From the NCBI GenBank assembly GCA_014529385.2, contig CM043959.1:62017753-62081752 (forward strand): DNA of 64,000 nucleotides, written 5' to 3'. The translations under genes and the position numbers were made by a program. The stretch comes from Adiantum capillus-veneris (taxonomy: Eukaryota > Streptophyta > Polypodiopsida > Polypodiales > Pteridaceae). Of the stretch, positions 1-11,329 are shown piece after piece. Below the pieces are notes generated by a model, which was not told the origin of the DNA, did no database searches, and was given only the letters and a program-made list of their open reading frames with translations. The first letter of the stretch is position 1, and each line of letters begins with the position of its first letter.

Positions 1-850
1 GTATGCACCAAACATTTTGGCATGACTCTAGCCTACTCATTTTCAGTTCTTTCCTCATCAAGTACATCATGTACATTTGCATCAATAATATGCTGATCTG
101 CAACATTTTCAGAAACCCCCATAGGCTATATATTTGCCTCATTGGAAGTTACATTCGTACTTAGACCACTAAAAAGAGGCAACAAAGTGTCATAAATGTC
201 GTGTGAGCTTACATTATTATCTCTAGTACATGACATCAAGGGCTGAACAGAATCTTCCACAAATAAAACGTCCAATGAAACCAGAATACCCTTTGTCTGT
301 TAATGATACAAGCTGTAACCTTTTCTTTCAGCACTATAACCAACAAAATTTTTGTGTTGTGTTTGTGGGACCAAAGCATATGCCAAACATCTAAAAACAC
401 GAATGTGCTCAATAGAAGGCTTTCTATCATGCCATGCTTCATATGGAGTAATAGACTACAAAGCTTTTATGGAACACCTGTTTAGTACATAAGTGGCACA
501 CATAATGGCCTCAAGCCAAAAATCATATGTGGAAAAACTTGACTTTGACCATACATCATGCCATTTTTGTAAGTGGACTATTCTTCCTCTCAATAACACC
601 ATTTTGTTGAGGCGTATAAGGCACTGTACATTGGTGTTTTATCCCACAACTAGCCAAAAATGCATTCAATTCATGATACATATACTCCTCCCCTTGATCG
701 AAAGAGAGGGTGCCCATAGTACATTCTGAGACATTTTTAGCCATAGCAAAAAAAAAAAAAAAGCACATTTAAAACTTTAGACTTTGCTTTAAGAGAAAAT
801 ACCCAGGCATGTTGGGAGTAATCATCAATGGAAGTCATAAAGTAAAGGTA
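1..850 (-). pseudogene. Ty1/copia integrase-region fragment
   Basis: Reverse-strand reading gives pieces of a copia integrase. Around 556-700 there is a segment containing FLASCGIKHQCTVPYTPQQNG followed by VIERKN, the C-terminal part of the integrase core with its catalytic Glu. Around 236-442 lies the downstream segment that in other copies reads FLDVWHML in a shifted frame. The same sequence recurs, better preserved, at about 30590-31400. Frames are broken by shifts and stops, an A-run sits at 750-763, and no reverse transcriptase follows in the window, so this is a dead fragment. Its left end lies outside the window. Confidence 0.75.
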
Positions 851-1101
851 ATTGTCCCACTATGAAAATATCTAGTTGTTTACCACGGTCTTTTACCGCG
901 TTTTGTAGAGGGAAGGTCCAAACTAACCTAGAGAGGGACAAGAGAGGACGACAGGGGGATTTTTTTTGTATTTAGAGATATACCACGACTATTTTTGTTG
1001 TTATTACCGCATTGATTACCTCAATTATTACCTTACGTTGATATTACCATGTTTATTTTTTAGGGGAAATTTAGTGCCTAAATTTTTAGAATCCGGCTTA
1101 A

Positions 1102-2438
1102 CACTAGGTTGGTAATGGGACACTTTTATGTCTTGGGACATTTTTATGTCCTGTTAAGTGACCATTTTCCTTGAATTATGTCAAGCGTTTAAAAATAGAT
1201 TTTGAGGTGCTATCTGTCTAGAAAGTTGTCTCATGAGCTGAAAAAAACTTGACATTTTTTTGGAATATCAATTCCATCTTTTACCTTGTCCTTGCACAAC
1301 ATTTCACAACCTAAACTATGTGAAAAACCAGGTCCTGTTTTTGGCTTTTTTCAACTTTTTGCAACTATACCACTCTAGAATTCATATTTGTGAGGTCTAT
1401 AATGCTAGAGAACTATCTTTAGTAGTCCTCGACATGTCCTGATGCTTCTAGGGAGAAATAAATGTTAAAGTTGTAAGTTATGACCAAATTACAAAAATTG
1501 TCAAATCCTGCTTTTTAGCCAATTGTAGCTCTTCTATGATTTTTTTGGTGGCTTTCATGATATCCAAATGCAATTTTGATTTTCTATGTTGCATATTGTA
1601 ACATAAAGCTAATATTCCTTGAGTTTTGGGGCACCTAATACCCTATTTTGCATAGTAGACAACGATGGTTGATTTTCAATTATAGAAGAAAATGAAACAT
1701 TCTAGTATATCAAGTATAGCTTTTTCAATATTGTTAGTTTCTTGTGACAACTACATGCATTTTGTAGGTAGTAACCATATCTAGTCATAAGGATCAAATT
1801 TGGCTAGATATTGAATAGTTTCTATCGGATTTTACAACTCATAATGTTGAACCCAGTTTTTTCATGTTTGCTGTATTTAGCACTTCATCTTTGTCCCCAA
1901 GATTCCCCTTGGTAAGAGATGTATTATTCTTTTGACATGCTCCATGGCTCCTTATGAACCTAAAGGAAAATAGGGAACTAAGAAAACATGCATATATTAT
2001 TTGTATTGAGCGTGGCTATAGAAACTTTGATGATAGGTTTGCAAAATCGTAAAAATTCAACTTTTTTGTACCTATTTCTTTTGGCAAAACGAAAAATAGT
2101 GAGTGAGAAGCAATCATATGTTCTGATCACCAACCCATTGAATTTAACTAGGGAATTTATCTCAAGTCCTACAAAAATCCCTAATCTTATTTTTATGCAA
2201 CAAAACGTAAGAAATGACTGTTTTAGTGAAAATGTACTCGTCCATCAACTTTGGAGGCTTGGTGTGACCAAAAGATGAGAAATTTTACAAGTTTCTTATT
2301 TTTTACATGTGTAGTAGGCCTTTAACTATAACCTCATGAAAGGATTTTACAAAATGAGTGGATCTACTATGGTTTTGGAGGTTTTCTTCAAAACCATGAA
2401 AGGACACTTTTGTGTCCTGTTAGGTTACCAACCTAGTG
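1102..2438. mobile_element. 1.34-kb TIR element flanked by TTAA
   Basis: The ends are perfect 14-bp inverted repeats: CACTAGGTTGGTAA at 1102-1115 and its complement at 2425-2438. Each end is flanked outside by TTAA (1098-1101 and 2439-2442), as for a 4-bp target duplication. Just inside the ends lie short self-complementary motifs of the type GGACACTTTTGTGTCC. No convincing coding sequence was found, so this looks like a non-autonomous DNA element. TTAA suggests piggyBac-like targeting, but the CACTAG terminus is not typical of that family; the superfamily is not assigned. Confidence 0.55.
1600..2280 (+). repeat. Dispersed repeat, copy 1 (partner at 40345-40880)
   Basis: This stretch aligns by eye, colinearly, with 40345-40880. 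Shared landmarks include GAGTTTTGGGGCACCTAATA, TTTTGACATGCTCCATGGC and a GAGCGTGGC-ATA-AAACTTTGATGATAGG block. Divergence is considerable, with many small indels. No conserved reading frame is seen between the copies. It lies inside the TTAA-flanked element, so the second copy may be a relic of a related element without its ends. Confidence 0.55.
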
Positions 2439-2527
2439 TTAAACATCTCCCCCCCTTCCCCCCAATCTTGATGTTTCCCTCCTCTCAATGAAAATTAAAG
2501 AGTATTGTACAAAATTTTCAAATTTAA

Positions 2528-3118
2528 CACTAGTCCTGTAAAAAATCAGCCACTTTTGTGGCTTTTTGAGACTTTTGTTAAAAATTCTCAACACTATGTT
2601 AGTTATTCAAATAGAAAATGGTTTCGGGTAATTATGACCAACACTCAATATGAGTTGATAAAAAATAGTATAGAGCTAGATGAAGGTCTAAAGGTGTCTT
2701 TCCATTGCCATCTTCTAGAACTAATTTGTGCAGATAGAAAAAAAAATTCTATTTTCTTTTGAACGTAAATTAAATCATTGTTAAGTGGGCCAAAAATTCT
2801 CTCAATAGGTATGTGATAGATGTACGAAGCTGTTTTAACCCATATACAAAGAATGCGGATATTTTTTACTTCTCCAAGTTAAGTGTTGAAGTGCAGTTTT
2901 ACGTAAAACTTACTAATTTTAGAAAAGTAATTTTTTTATTTTTGATCTTTTCATGTAAATTGTGTATTTAGAAACCTTTTTCATATCATGAACCCATAAT
3001 TAAAAAGTTTCATGAAATTTTGATGTCCTATACAAAAGTTATGTTTCATTTACTAGAATCCTGATGTGAGCCATTTTTATGGCTTCAGCCAGTTTTGTGG
3101 TTCATTACAATTCTAGTG
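2528..3118. mobile_element. 0.59-kb TIR element flanked by TTAA
   Basis: The segment starts CACTAG at 2528 and ends CTAGTG at 3118, with TTAA outside on both sides (2524-2527 and 3119-3122). After the six terminal bases the inverted repeats match only partly (CACTAGnnnTGTAA). Subterminal motifs are again short hairpins (GCCACTTTTGTGGC near the left end, GCCATTTTTATGGC near the right). It resembles the neighbour at 1102-2438 in terminus, flank and hairpin style, so it is probably a shorter member of the same non-autonomous group. No coding sequence. Confidence 0.45.
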
Positions 3119-3339
3119 TTAAAACATAAAAGAGAAAGGAAAGAAAGAGGGAGAGAGGGATAGAAAGAGACGGGGAGGGGAATCATAAGCTTACAGTTGG
3201 TTACAGCTAAAATAATCACTGTCACTTGATTAACATAATTCAGCATGTTCACAAAATTAGAGAGAGGAAGAGGGGGGAAAGTGAGATGAATGAATTACAT
3301 GATTAAAAATATTTATAACTTAAAGTATGAAAATTCTTT

Positions 3340-6270
3340 ATTAATCATCTTCCATGAGATCCCTACATGAAGCATCATCCAATTCTAAGCCCATGGCTCC
3401 TAAAGCAATAAAGCGAGAAACGGAATTGTCGTTTGTGGATGCATTGGCTTCATCATCTTCAAATTGGTCATCCTCCATCTCATCATCTTCATCATCATGT
3501 GACAATCATCCTCGCTAAGACTTGCCACCGGCGGACTTGATTCATCGACCTCCATCTCCTCTATCTCCATCTCATCCAAAGTTGGAGGTGAAAGAGGGTC
3601 GAAGATGGTCTCCACTTCATTAGTAGAAAAAATGGTTCTCCCCCGAAGTGTTACCGGAATTACGAACCAAAGTTTTGGTTGGTGTATTGTTGGGATATAG
3701 ATAACCTATAAAAGAGAAACTCAAAGTGAGTAACATTGGTATAATTAATGCTAAATAAAATAAAAAAGATATCAATCACTCACTGCTCACGATTGCACGG
3801 TAAAACTAAATTTTCATACCTCCCTATGTGATGCACACTAGAATCCACCATGTATAATTAATGCTACAAATAAATAAAATAAAAAGATAGTTGTCACTCA
3901 CCTGCTCACAATTGTACGGTAAAACGAAATTGTCATACCTCCCTGTGTGATGCACACTAGAATCCACCATGTAGAAGCCATTCTCATATTGTCTAGACAC
4001 ATTTGCAAACCACTTTCACTCCCAAAGATGAAGGTATGAAAGGTTCTAAAATTAACCTCTAGTACCCTTTCAATAGTTTCATGCTACCTGGCTTCATCAC
4101 CATTTGTGTCAAAGTTACCCATGATGGCACAATCCATGGTGGTTCTACGCTCATCAATGTGGCGCGTACTAAAGTGATGACCCTTTGACCACATAGAGTT
4201 AAAGGAAAGTCACTACAAAATAGGAAAATATCTTATATCAAATACAAAGATAAAATCAAGAAAAAAATTACAATATAGTCTAGGTATATGAGTACTCTAC
4301 CTTTGGTACCAAGCCTTGTGCATACTCCCATTCTTTGTTGGTGGTGATGTCTTCTCCGCATGCTTCTGCTTTGGTCATTCTCTCATGAATCCACTCCGCA
4401 CTAATGAGATATAGGAAACAATATAGGTGTCTAGGCACTGGGGGTGCCCTCGTTCCTCCATGTGCTTGTTTCCATGATTCTCTCTCTTGCAAAGACCTTG
4501 CCTTTGCTACTGTTCACAGTCCAACCACTTGGTCATAATCTTTGCATTGAGAATACAAAAGTTATTGACCACTCGGGATAGATTCATATCCATGTTAGGT
4601 AGTTTTCCCTTTCCACTTTGAAAGTGTGAAGTCATCCTTACAACTTCCTCATCTAACCACATGCACCGCATTGAAGGATAAACTTGTGCCAAATACTCTG
4701 AGATGTAAACAAATGCCTCTTGCACGATCCACCCTTTGGCCATACATGCCTCTGCTTGAGACCATAGCCGTACAAAATCTTTGAGAGTCTTTAAAAAACT
4801 TTTTAAGAAGAACATCCATCGTGCGTGCACTACTCCACATATAGCAATCTCATCCATCACCTCAACCAAGAGGTGGATTTGACTAAGAAGGACCGATCAA
4901 GGAAATGCATCCTCAATGGCACCCACAATTTCTGTTGCAAGTGTTTGAGCTCACATCTCTGCAAGAAAACACACAAGGATACACTAAGTGCTAGTTGAGA
5001 TTATTGTGTACATAAAAAAAGTGTAGCTCAGTGGAGTCCTATGGTATACCTTACTAGCTCTCCAAGTTTGAAAATAACATCCCTGACTTTCTTCTCCCGA
5101 CATATACATATACTCAACGGTAAAATGAACTACAATGTAAATTAGGGGAAGGTAAAGTGAGAGAAAGTCATACACACAAACTATAGATAGAATAGGGAGA
5201 GAGACATTACGTGAAGCATCTTGTGCCAATTATGGGACTTCAACCCATATAATTGAATGCTTCCACCCTTCTTTGCTTTTGTGAAAGTTCCTTTTAGCGA
5301 CCTCATGTATCATGTTGGTGTGTGAATAAAAGCAATGATACCCTTCACTTTGTCTAATTCTTCTTTGGCTAGCATCCATGGTGCTTTAGGAAGCTCAATA
5401 TTTCCATTGGCCATGGGAGAACTGCGTGGAGTAGCAACGACGGGGAGACGTTTCAAAAGACTCAAATTCTCCCTCACACCCAAAGAGTCCTTGGTCCCAT
5501 AGTGTTTGGGCTACATTCTTGAATATGTGCATGGAATCAAAGAGGTATTGTATTTTTAAGTCCTTCCAATATGGAAGCCTTAAAAGTATGGAATACCTTG
5601 ACATACCTTTTGGTGGAGGACACGGAGCTGGATTGTTGTTGTAGTGCTCTTCCCAAATGGTTTCCCAATCTACCATCAAGAGATTTAGAGGGGGCTTCCC
5701 ATTTGTTGCAGCCTTGTGCTTGCTGTGCCCCTGGGGTAAGAACTGATGGTTGTTTGGATAGACTACCTTACATAGGGCATTGGGCCTCTCTGTCACCAAT
5801 GATGGACCTCAAGTAGGACATGCATTGTGACCCAATGTTGACAATCTTGCATACATATCATATTACTAGAGAGAGACAAAACTAAAGGGAGAGAGATAAA
5901 GAGAGATAAGAAAAGGGAGATACCAGAAATCTCTCCAAGCCCAAGATAGTCGTGCATAGTCCACATAAGGATTCCCCTCACAATGGCTTCCCTCCCTCCC
6001 TTTGCAAGTGAGAAATCTACAACTGGGATGCCTCTCCATAAATCCACCAACTCCTTGATGAGGGGCTTAAGGTAGATGTCAATATTTGACACTTTGTACT
6101 TCCCTGGCACAAGCAAGGAAAGAAGTATATTGCCAAGGAGGCAAAACCATAGAGAAAGCGAAGGGTATATAAAAATACATATTTCAAACTTACCCAAGGA
6201 GTGCATTGACACTTGCATTGCTCCAACCAAATCTCACTTGCAAGTTGAGGAATTATGCCGATACCTAGAG
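3340..6270 (-). pseudogene. CACTA (En/Spm) TNP2-type transposase, 3' part, decayed
   Basis: Reverse-strand pieces appear in the order expected for a plant TNP2 transposase. 6230-5930 carries SNIDIYLKPLIKELVDLW and AIVRGILMWTMHDY; 5799-5395 carries PPPKGMSRYSILLRLPYWKD and MHIFKNVAQTLW (both typical of the Transposase_21 core). 4869-4507 carries ARWMFFLKSFLKTLKDFV and AKGWIVQEAFVYISEYL (DUF4218-like). About 4010-3880 reads KWFANVSRQYENGFYMVDS (DUF4216-like), and 3615-3340 encodes an acidic tail. Frames are interrupted by introns or decay. The 5' part lies at 9348-9893 beyond an inserted LTR composite. I could not find the terminal inverted repeats of this element. Confidence 0.8.
3741..3972. 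repeat. Local tandem duplication of about 115-120 bp
   Basis: Two adjacent direct copies, about 3741-3852 and 3853-3972, share the sequence from TAATTAATGCTA through ATCCACCATGTA with a few substitutions and small indels. The duplication falls at an exon edge of the decayed CACTA transposase (DUF4216-like region) and would duplicate part of that exon. Confidence 0.8.
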
Positions 6271-6425
6271 TGTTGAGCTATATATAGTATCTCTATATAT
6301 AGCAGCTTGGTCCACTCTATATAAACGCATCTCGTGTGATCAGTAGACACACTTTGGGGTTTGCATATGATGGTGTCTCCTCTCTCTCTTCTCATCTACT
6401 TGTGCTCTCTCCCTCCGGTTCAACA
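6271..6425 (+). repeat. 155-bp copia-type LTR (plus orientation)
   Basis: Starts TGTTGAGC and ends GGTTCAACA, with the TG...CA termini and TGTTG/CAACA ends usual for Ty1/copia LTRs. It is followed immediately by TGGTATCAGAGC at 6426-6437. A TATA-like CTATATAAAC lies at 6317-6326. It is inverted relative to the copies at 6432-6570 and 9193-9347. Confidence 0.8.
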
Positions 6426-6437
6426 TGGTATCAGAGC
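6426..6437 (+). other. Primer binding site, tRNA-iMet type
   Basis: TGGTATCAGAGC directly abuts the LTR end. This is the classic plant copia primer site complementary to the initiator tRNA-Met 3' end. Its last bases overlap the start of the inverted LTR, so no internal domain follows it. Confidence 0.8.
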
Positions 6438-6570
6438 ACAAGTAGATGAGAAGAGAGAGAGGAGACACCATCATATGCAAACCCCAAAGTGTGTCTACTG
6501 ATCACACGAGATGCGTTTATATAGAGGGGACCAGGCTGCTATATATAGAGATACTATATATAGCTCAACA
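6432..6570 (-). repeat. Inverted LTR copy, truncated at the junction
   Basis: Reverse complement of the LTR at 6271-6425, lacking its outermost ~16 bp at the left. The break coincides with the shared string AGAGCAC between primer site and LTR. Its right end (CTCAACA, 6570) is followed by CCCCCACTCA, which is a polypurine tract on the minus strand. It therefore serves as the 3' LTR of the minus-oriented element. Confidence 0.75.
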
Positions 6571-7119
6571 CCCCCACTCAAATGAAGGTCCCTAACTGTG
6601 GATGAAAAAACCCTTGGGGGCTCAAGGGAAAAATCCACAGCTCTATATATACCCATTGTTATATTAAAATATTTTAAATATACATTTACAATGTTCAAAG
6701 GAGCTACATCACTCCTGTTTTACAATGTGCCCTTTCAAGGGTTTTTACTATACAATTGAATTGATGCATATCTTTCAAAACCTTCAATATCTTTGAGTAG
6801 CTTGTATATCTTTGCGCCTCTATATACACAGCTTGAAGTGACTTTCATTCTGTAAACAATATCACCTCAAGAAACATATCGAGACATAAGGTTAGAAATA
6901 ACCACATCACTTTGTCCTTAGAGACGCTTCGCGATGCCGTTCTAGAGACGACATAGAAACAAAAGTAACGACGATGCAATCATATATGCAGACACCATAG
7001 AAACAAATATAATATCAATGTAATCACATGTGCACACATATATACTAAGCCGGCATATAAAAACATAATGGGTATCCTTAGATTACTTGTATGCTTGTAA
7101 GCAAAAAACAAAGCAATCC

Positions 7120-7260
7120 ATAACATAAGGTTGACGAGACGATAAGGCTGACGAGATGATAGATTTTTAGTGGCTAACGAGAAGATAGATTTCCAGTAGC
7201 CAGACGAGACGATAGATGTTCAATTGCCAAACAAGAAAATAGATTTTCAGCTATGCCGAT
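7120..7260. repeat. Degenerate tandem repeat, unit about 30-35 bp
   Basis: Four imperfect units share a core resembling GACGAGACGATAGATTTTCAG, found near 7130, 7165, 7205 and 7235. The array lies in the non-coding internal region of the small LTR composite. Confidence 0.55.
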
Positions 7261-8371
7261 CCGTCAGCATCAATCTTTTACGAGAGGAAAAAACTTCAAC
7301 ATATAAATCATTTTGCCATGTCGAAAGGATTCATGTTGGCTATATAACACACGTCTTTGACGAGACGAGAAGAAATCCTTTTAGCCATACAAGAAGGCTT
7401 TGACGAAATAATTTGAACGTGTTTCTATACGGTAAACATGGCATTAGTCGTTCCTTTGCATATCATTAACAATTCATAGCCATGATCTTGAGACATATTT
7501 CATCTGCATCAAATCCAAATAGACGAAATATCAATATCAAGAACACTAATTGTGACGATGCCAGTGATGAGCACAACATATTCATATCTCATTTTGACCA
7601 AACAACTACCGAACTTGCCGATGAAGTAAGGTTGGAACTTGGAAGAAAATACACTGGCAAAAATAGAACGACATATGCAACCACAAATGTATACACCCAA
7701 AATACGTTTTTAAAGATGGTATTGTGGGCAAGAATAGAGAACCTCAAGCTAATTTTATCATGCACACTACAAATCAGTAATCGATGCACACTTTCGAAGC
7801 AAGTGTGCAACGGCCTGAGAAGAAATCCTGGGCCCAGACCACGACCTGCCCACAACACACAACCAAGTTTCGCTTGTGCAACACAGAAAATTTCCCTCTC
7901 TTGCACGTAGTCTCGGTCTTGACTACCACGAACTCAGTTCCACACTAGGACTACAGACCCGAAACACAACCACGCATGCACGACTATGGTAGCGCAAAAA
8001 ACAAACAGGCTGAGACAACACCATTCTGGAAAATCTGGCAAATCCCAAGATGCTGCATGCGTCTCAATCGCCACTCGCCAAAAGAAACAAGGGCCATAGA
8101 GAATAAGACAAAAAGCTGCCTTTGTAAACAAAACGATGAGATGGAAATCATTTCCTAAAAATAGATAAGTTTGCTACTCGCGCTTCCGCGCAGATCAATG
8201 AGTTGCTCGCAGACTCTCAGAGATTTTTGTTCAACCACATAGATTTTATTAAGTAATTACTCTGCTTGTTCACCTACGAGAACGCCGTTCGAGACGGGGC
8301 TACTTGACAACAGTTCGAATGCTAAAAAAAAATAGTCAAAGTGGAGATTGCAGATAATAATAGAGTTGTCA

Positions 8372-8497
8372 ACTTGGCTAAATAATGACGAGAAGGCTGA
8401 TAATAGCCTCGGCGCATGCTTTTGTATGCTAATCTTGGCTAATAATGACGAGCAGGCCAATAATAGGCTCGTCGCATGCGCTATGTATGCTTATGTT
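8372..8497. repeat. Tandem duplication of about 62 bp
   Basis: Two adjacent units begin CTTGGCTAAATAATGACGAG and CTTGGCTAATAATGACGAGC and both continue through GGCGCATGC or GTCGCATGC to TATGCT. It is part of the internal region of the LTR composite. Confidence 0.6.
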
Positions 8498-9192
8498 ATT
8501 GGTCTGCATGGAGGTCATTGCAACCTGGTTCTACTCGCTACTTTCTCAATATGGCTTGCTACAGAGTGACTACGATCATGATCCTTGCATTTGGGCTTCC
8601 ATAACCCTCACACTGAGCTCCTACACAGGCATATGTCTTCAGAAGTCGCACCCAACCAGCTCTCCTAGACTCATCGATTCTTTTTCTTGTTAAAGTGCTT
8701 ATAGCCGCTTAAGTGCCAACGTTACTGGTCGCATACATATAACACCACAGCCGCTCTCTCTTTCGCAGCAAAGCAATATAGCACTACAATCCTTTCCGTG
8801 CATGATGAGAGTACCATCGCCTGCACCCTAGCCTCCTAGAAGCACGCAACCTCTTGCAAATGAAAAGCCTTGCAGCCCCAGGCAGCAGCGAGCACATGCT
8901 AGGAGTAATTACTTGCTACTTCTCAATCATCTCTTCTACATGTGTCTACATAAGTCTCTTTTGCCTGTAGCTACACAAGCAAACGCTAAATAGGCAACCT
9001 TCAACAACATATATGAAGTTGAGCTTTGTGAATCCCACACAATTTCAACTATAATATTCAGAAAATAATTTGTATAAGCAAAGACTTATCTTGCTGAAAT
9101 CAAGCATCTCCTCTTCATGGTCGTCGTATACGCCAAAACCTCGAATGTGGTAACTCTTTTATAGTCATGCTCTCCCTAGTGCTTTGATACCA

Positions 9193-9347
9193 TGTTGAAC
9201 CGGAGGGAGAGAGCATAAGTAGATGAGAAGAGAGAGAGGAGACACCATCATATGCAAACCCCAAAGTGTGTCTACTAATCACACGAGATGTGTTTATATA
9301 GAGGGGACCAGGCTGCTATATATAGAGATACTATATATAGCTCAACA
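9193..9347 (-). repeat. 155-bp LTR (minus orientation), 5' LTR of the composite
   Basis: Begins TGTTGAACCGG and ends AGCTCAACA on the plus strand, the complement of the LTR at 6271-6425 and equal in length. On its left, 9181-9192 reads as TGGTATCAAAGC on the minus strand, one base from the iMet primer site, which sets the element's direction. Confidence 0.8.
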
Positions 9348-9893
9348 CAGAGCACTGAGTACTGTGCACCATCGTAAAGACGTGTTCGGGGCACTTGCTA
9401 TCAATCCATCCTCCGTTGTCGTTGCCTATTGAGTGTAGGAGGGTTGGAAGTCCTCCTCGCACACATCACGTTCATGAGCCAATAACTCATCACAAATGTC
9501 AAACTTGTGCTCATCCTCTGCCTCAAAATGAGATTGAGACTCCATAAGAGCTGTCGAAATAGAACTAATGGGAGGATCACCATGTAGTGCACACAAATCG
9601 TTCAATAGCTCTTGCCTCTATCGTTCGACCTTGCATGCCGGTGCAGCACCACCGAACACATATCAATAGGGCACCTCCTCAAGCGATGGGTGAGTGGCGC
9701 TCTCATCTCTTTGAGCGCTTTTTCGAGGATGCCAAAGCCCTTCGTTCTCCATGTGCTCCAATGCAATGCACTTCAAGAGAGGTATTGCCCTTTTGCATTG
9801 GACGCAAGGACAAGGGAGCTTTTCCTTGAGCCACCGATCATGCTCTGGGCCTCCAGGGGGGCCACGATCATCCCAGGCAATGTCCTGCACACA
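9348..9893 (-). pseudogene. CACTA TNP2-type transposase, 5' part, decayed
   Basis: The reverse strand at 9890-9663 encodes WLKEKLPCPCVQCKRAIPLL and HMENEGLWHP, matching the cysteine-rich Transpos_assoc region at the N-terminus of plant TNP2 transposases. Further along, 9600-9430 reads an acidic stretch with FDICDELLAHERDVCEEDF before a stop. The next conserved block resumes at 6230, on the far side of the LTR composite. Together with 3340-6270 this forms one disrupted gene. Confidence 0.7.
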
Positions 9894-9899
9894 TGATTA

Positions 9900-10492
9900 A
9901 AAAATTATTTAGTCATATGTGTCATGAAAAATAAATAATTAATTAGAAAAAGCTCTAAATTTCAAAAAAAAAGAAATGACGTTAAATTAACAAAGAATAA
10001 AGTTCAATGAGTGCTACAATTATTTTTAAATAAAAGTGGCTTTACAAAATGCAATTAAAAAACATATAAAAGTACTATAAAAGAAATACTCATAAAAAAA
10101 CTAAAAATCTTCATCAAAAAACTCAAAAGGTTAAGAAATGAAATAATTCATACTAAGGGTAGAGGGGGTGGTTTGTCCCCCCCGCCCCCCACCCACACAC
10201 AACCTCGGATACACTTGTATCTGTTTGAAGTGACGCAGTGTGAAAATAAGCGCGGTAATACTTGCAGTAATGGTCGCGGTAATAACCACGGTAATATCCA
10301 CGGTAAAACCTGGCACCTAAAAAAGGAACAAAGGTAGAGTATGTTAAGTTTTTGCAGCATACCTTGCCCTCCTTCATCTCCACCATTGTTGCATCTTCAA
10401 GCTGCTTCCCCCCTCTCCACCTCCCACACCCTCATTCCCTCTCTCCCTAGTCCATCTCTCTCCACCTTCTCCCTCCCACAAACACAACAATA

Positions 10493-10527
<35 letters not shown>

Positions 10528-10900
10528 TACATGCACGTTCGAATCAAGGAGGATCTTCAATTTCCTTTCAAAGACTTCATCGAAGGGGGTTTACCGTGCT
10601 TGTCCGTGGAAGCTCAACCTAACAGGAAACCGTGATATAGCCTAAGGTAATCACAACCCACACCCCCCCCCCCCTCTTTCACTGTTGTAAATGACTCCAC
10701 AAACACACGCATAGAAACACGAACACACACACATAAATGCATATATAAAAAAACAAAAGGAGAAAATAGAGATAGAGAGATATGCCTCGTTCATTTGATA
10801 TAGGTTGCGTTGTGATGTAGATGAAATCTCTTCGTGCATGGTAGATTTGTTAGAGTTGTTTGCAAATGAATGTGCAAAATGGATTTGTTAGGAAATGGAT
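9900..10900. other. AT-rich and low-complexity sequence, no gene
   Basis: Homopolymer-rich DNA with a short 12-bp minisatellite (10248-10312), a CA run (about 10498-10522) and a C-run (about 10662-10675). Open stretches here are low-complexity and overlap each other, so none is called. Confidence 0.6.
10248..10312. repeat. 12-bp minisatellite, about five units
   Basis: Successive 12-mers share GCGGTAATA or ACGGTAATA: units begin near 10252, 10264, 10276, 10288 and 10300. The same GGTAAT/ATTACC vocabulary occurs more loosely near 1000-1050 and 16455-16475. Confidence 0.6.
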
Positions 10901-10904
10901 TATG

Positions 10905-10911
10905 AGAGAGA

Positions 10912-10989
<78 letters not shown>

Positions 10990-11043
10990 GAGAGAGAGAG
11001 AGAGAGAGAGGGAAAGACGAAGAGAAAGACAAAGAGAGATAGA

Positions 11044-11098
<55 letters not shown>

Positions 11099-11300
11099 GG
11101 GAGAGAGCCGGGAGAGAGAGAAAGATAAAGAGAGGGGGAGAGAGAGAGAGAGAGGGACAGAGAGGAAGCAGAGAGAGGGAGAGAGAGAAATAGAGATATC
11201 CATGGGGAGAAAGAGGGAAAGAGGGAGAGAGAGAAATAGAAATATCCATTGGGAGAAAGAGATAGAGAGAGAGAGAGGAAGAAAAAGAAATAGGGTGATA
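10905..11300. repeat. CA and GA microsatellite cluster
   Basis: A CA run at about 10911-10928 passes into nearly pure GA runs (about 10929-10974, 10990-11010, 11046-11096, with imperfect runs to 11280). Purines are on the plus strand throughout. Confidence 0.9.
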
Positions 11301-11329
11301 AAGAGCAATGTTTGTAGGCGAAGCAGCAT

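Larger units (their letters stand above)
6571..9180 (-). other. Internal region of the LTR composite, no gene seen
   Basis: Apart from the two tandem repeats at 7120-7260 and 8372-8497 I see no recognisable domain. The longest open stretch (7482-7910, plus strand, 142 codons) has no familiar motif and an overlapping open frame on the other strand, so I do not call it a gene. Confidence 0.5.
6271..9347 (-). mobile_element. Non-coding LTR composite with 155-bp LTRs
   Basis: Three copies of one LTR frame this element. A plus-oriented LTR with its own primer site is at 6271-6437, an inverted LTR at 6432-6570, and a minus-oriented LTR at 9193-9347 with primer site at 9181-9192. The minus pair bounds an internal region (6571-9180) that starts, in element sense, at a tRNA-iMet-type primer site and ends at a purine tract beside 6571. 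No gag or pol motif was seen, so the element is LARD- or TRIM-like. Flanks read TAGAG before 6271 and CAGAG after 9347, suggesting the whole composite inserted as a unit. It splits a CACTA transposase gene. Confidence 0.7.

Noticed and set aside
6271-6425. Cassandra-type TRIM with 5S rRNA sequence in its LTR
   Set aside because: No 5S rRNA internal promoter or conserved 5S segment is visible in the 155-bp LTR.
7482-7910. 142-codon frame in the small LTR composite as a gene
   Set aside because: No recognisable motif, overlapping open frames on the other strand, and it runs opposite to the element's orientation.
10791-11329. Long Leu/Ser-rich and Arg/Glu-rich open frames over GA arrays (also near 33.4-33.9 kb, 34.9-35.2 kb, 42.5-42.8 kb and 43.6-43.8 kb)
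   Set aside because: They are translations of dinucleotide repeats, open in several frames at once, with no non-repetitive domain.
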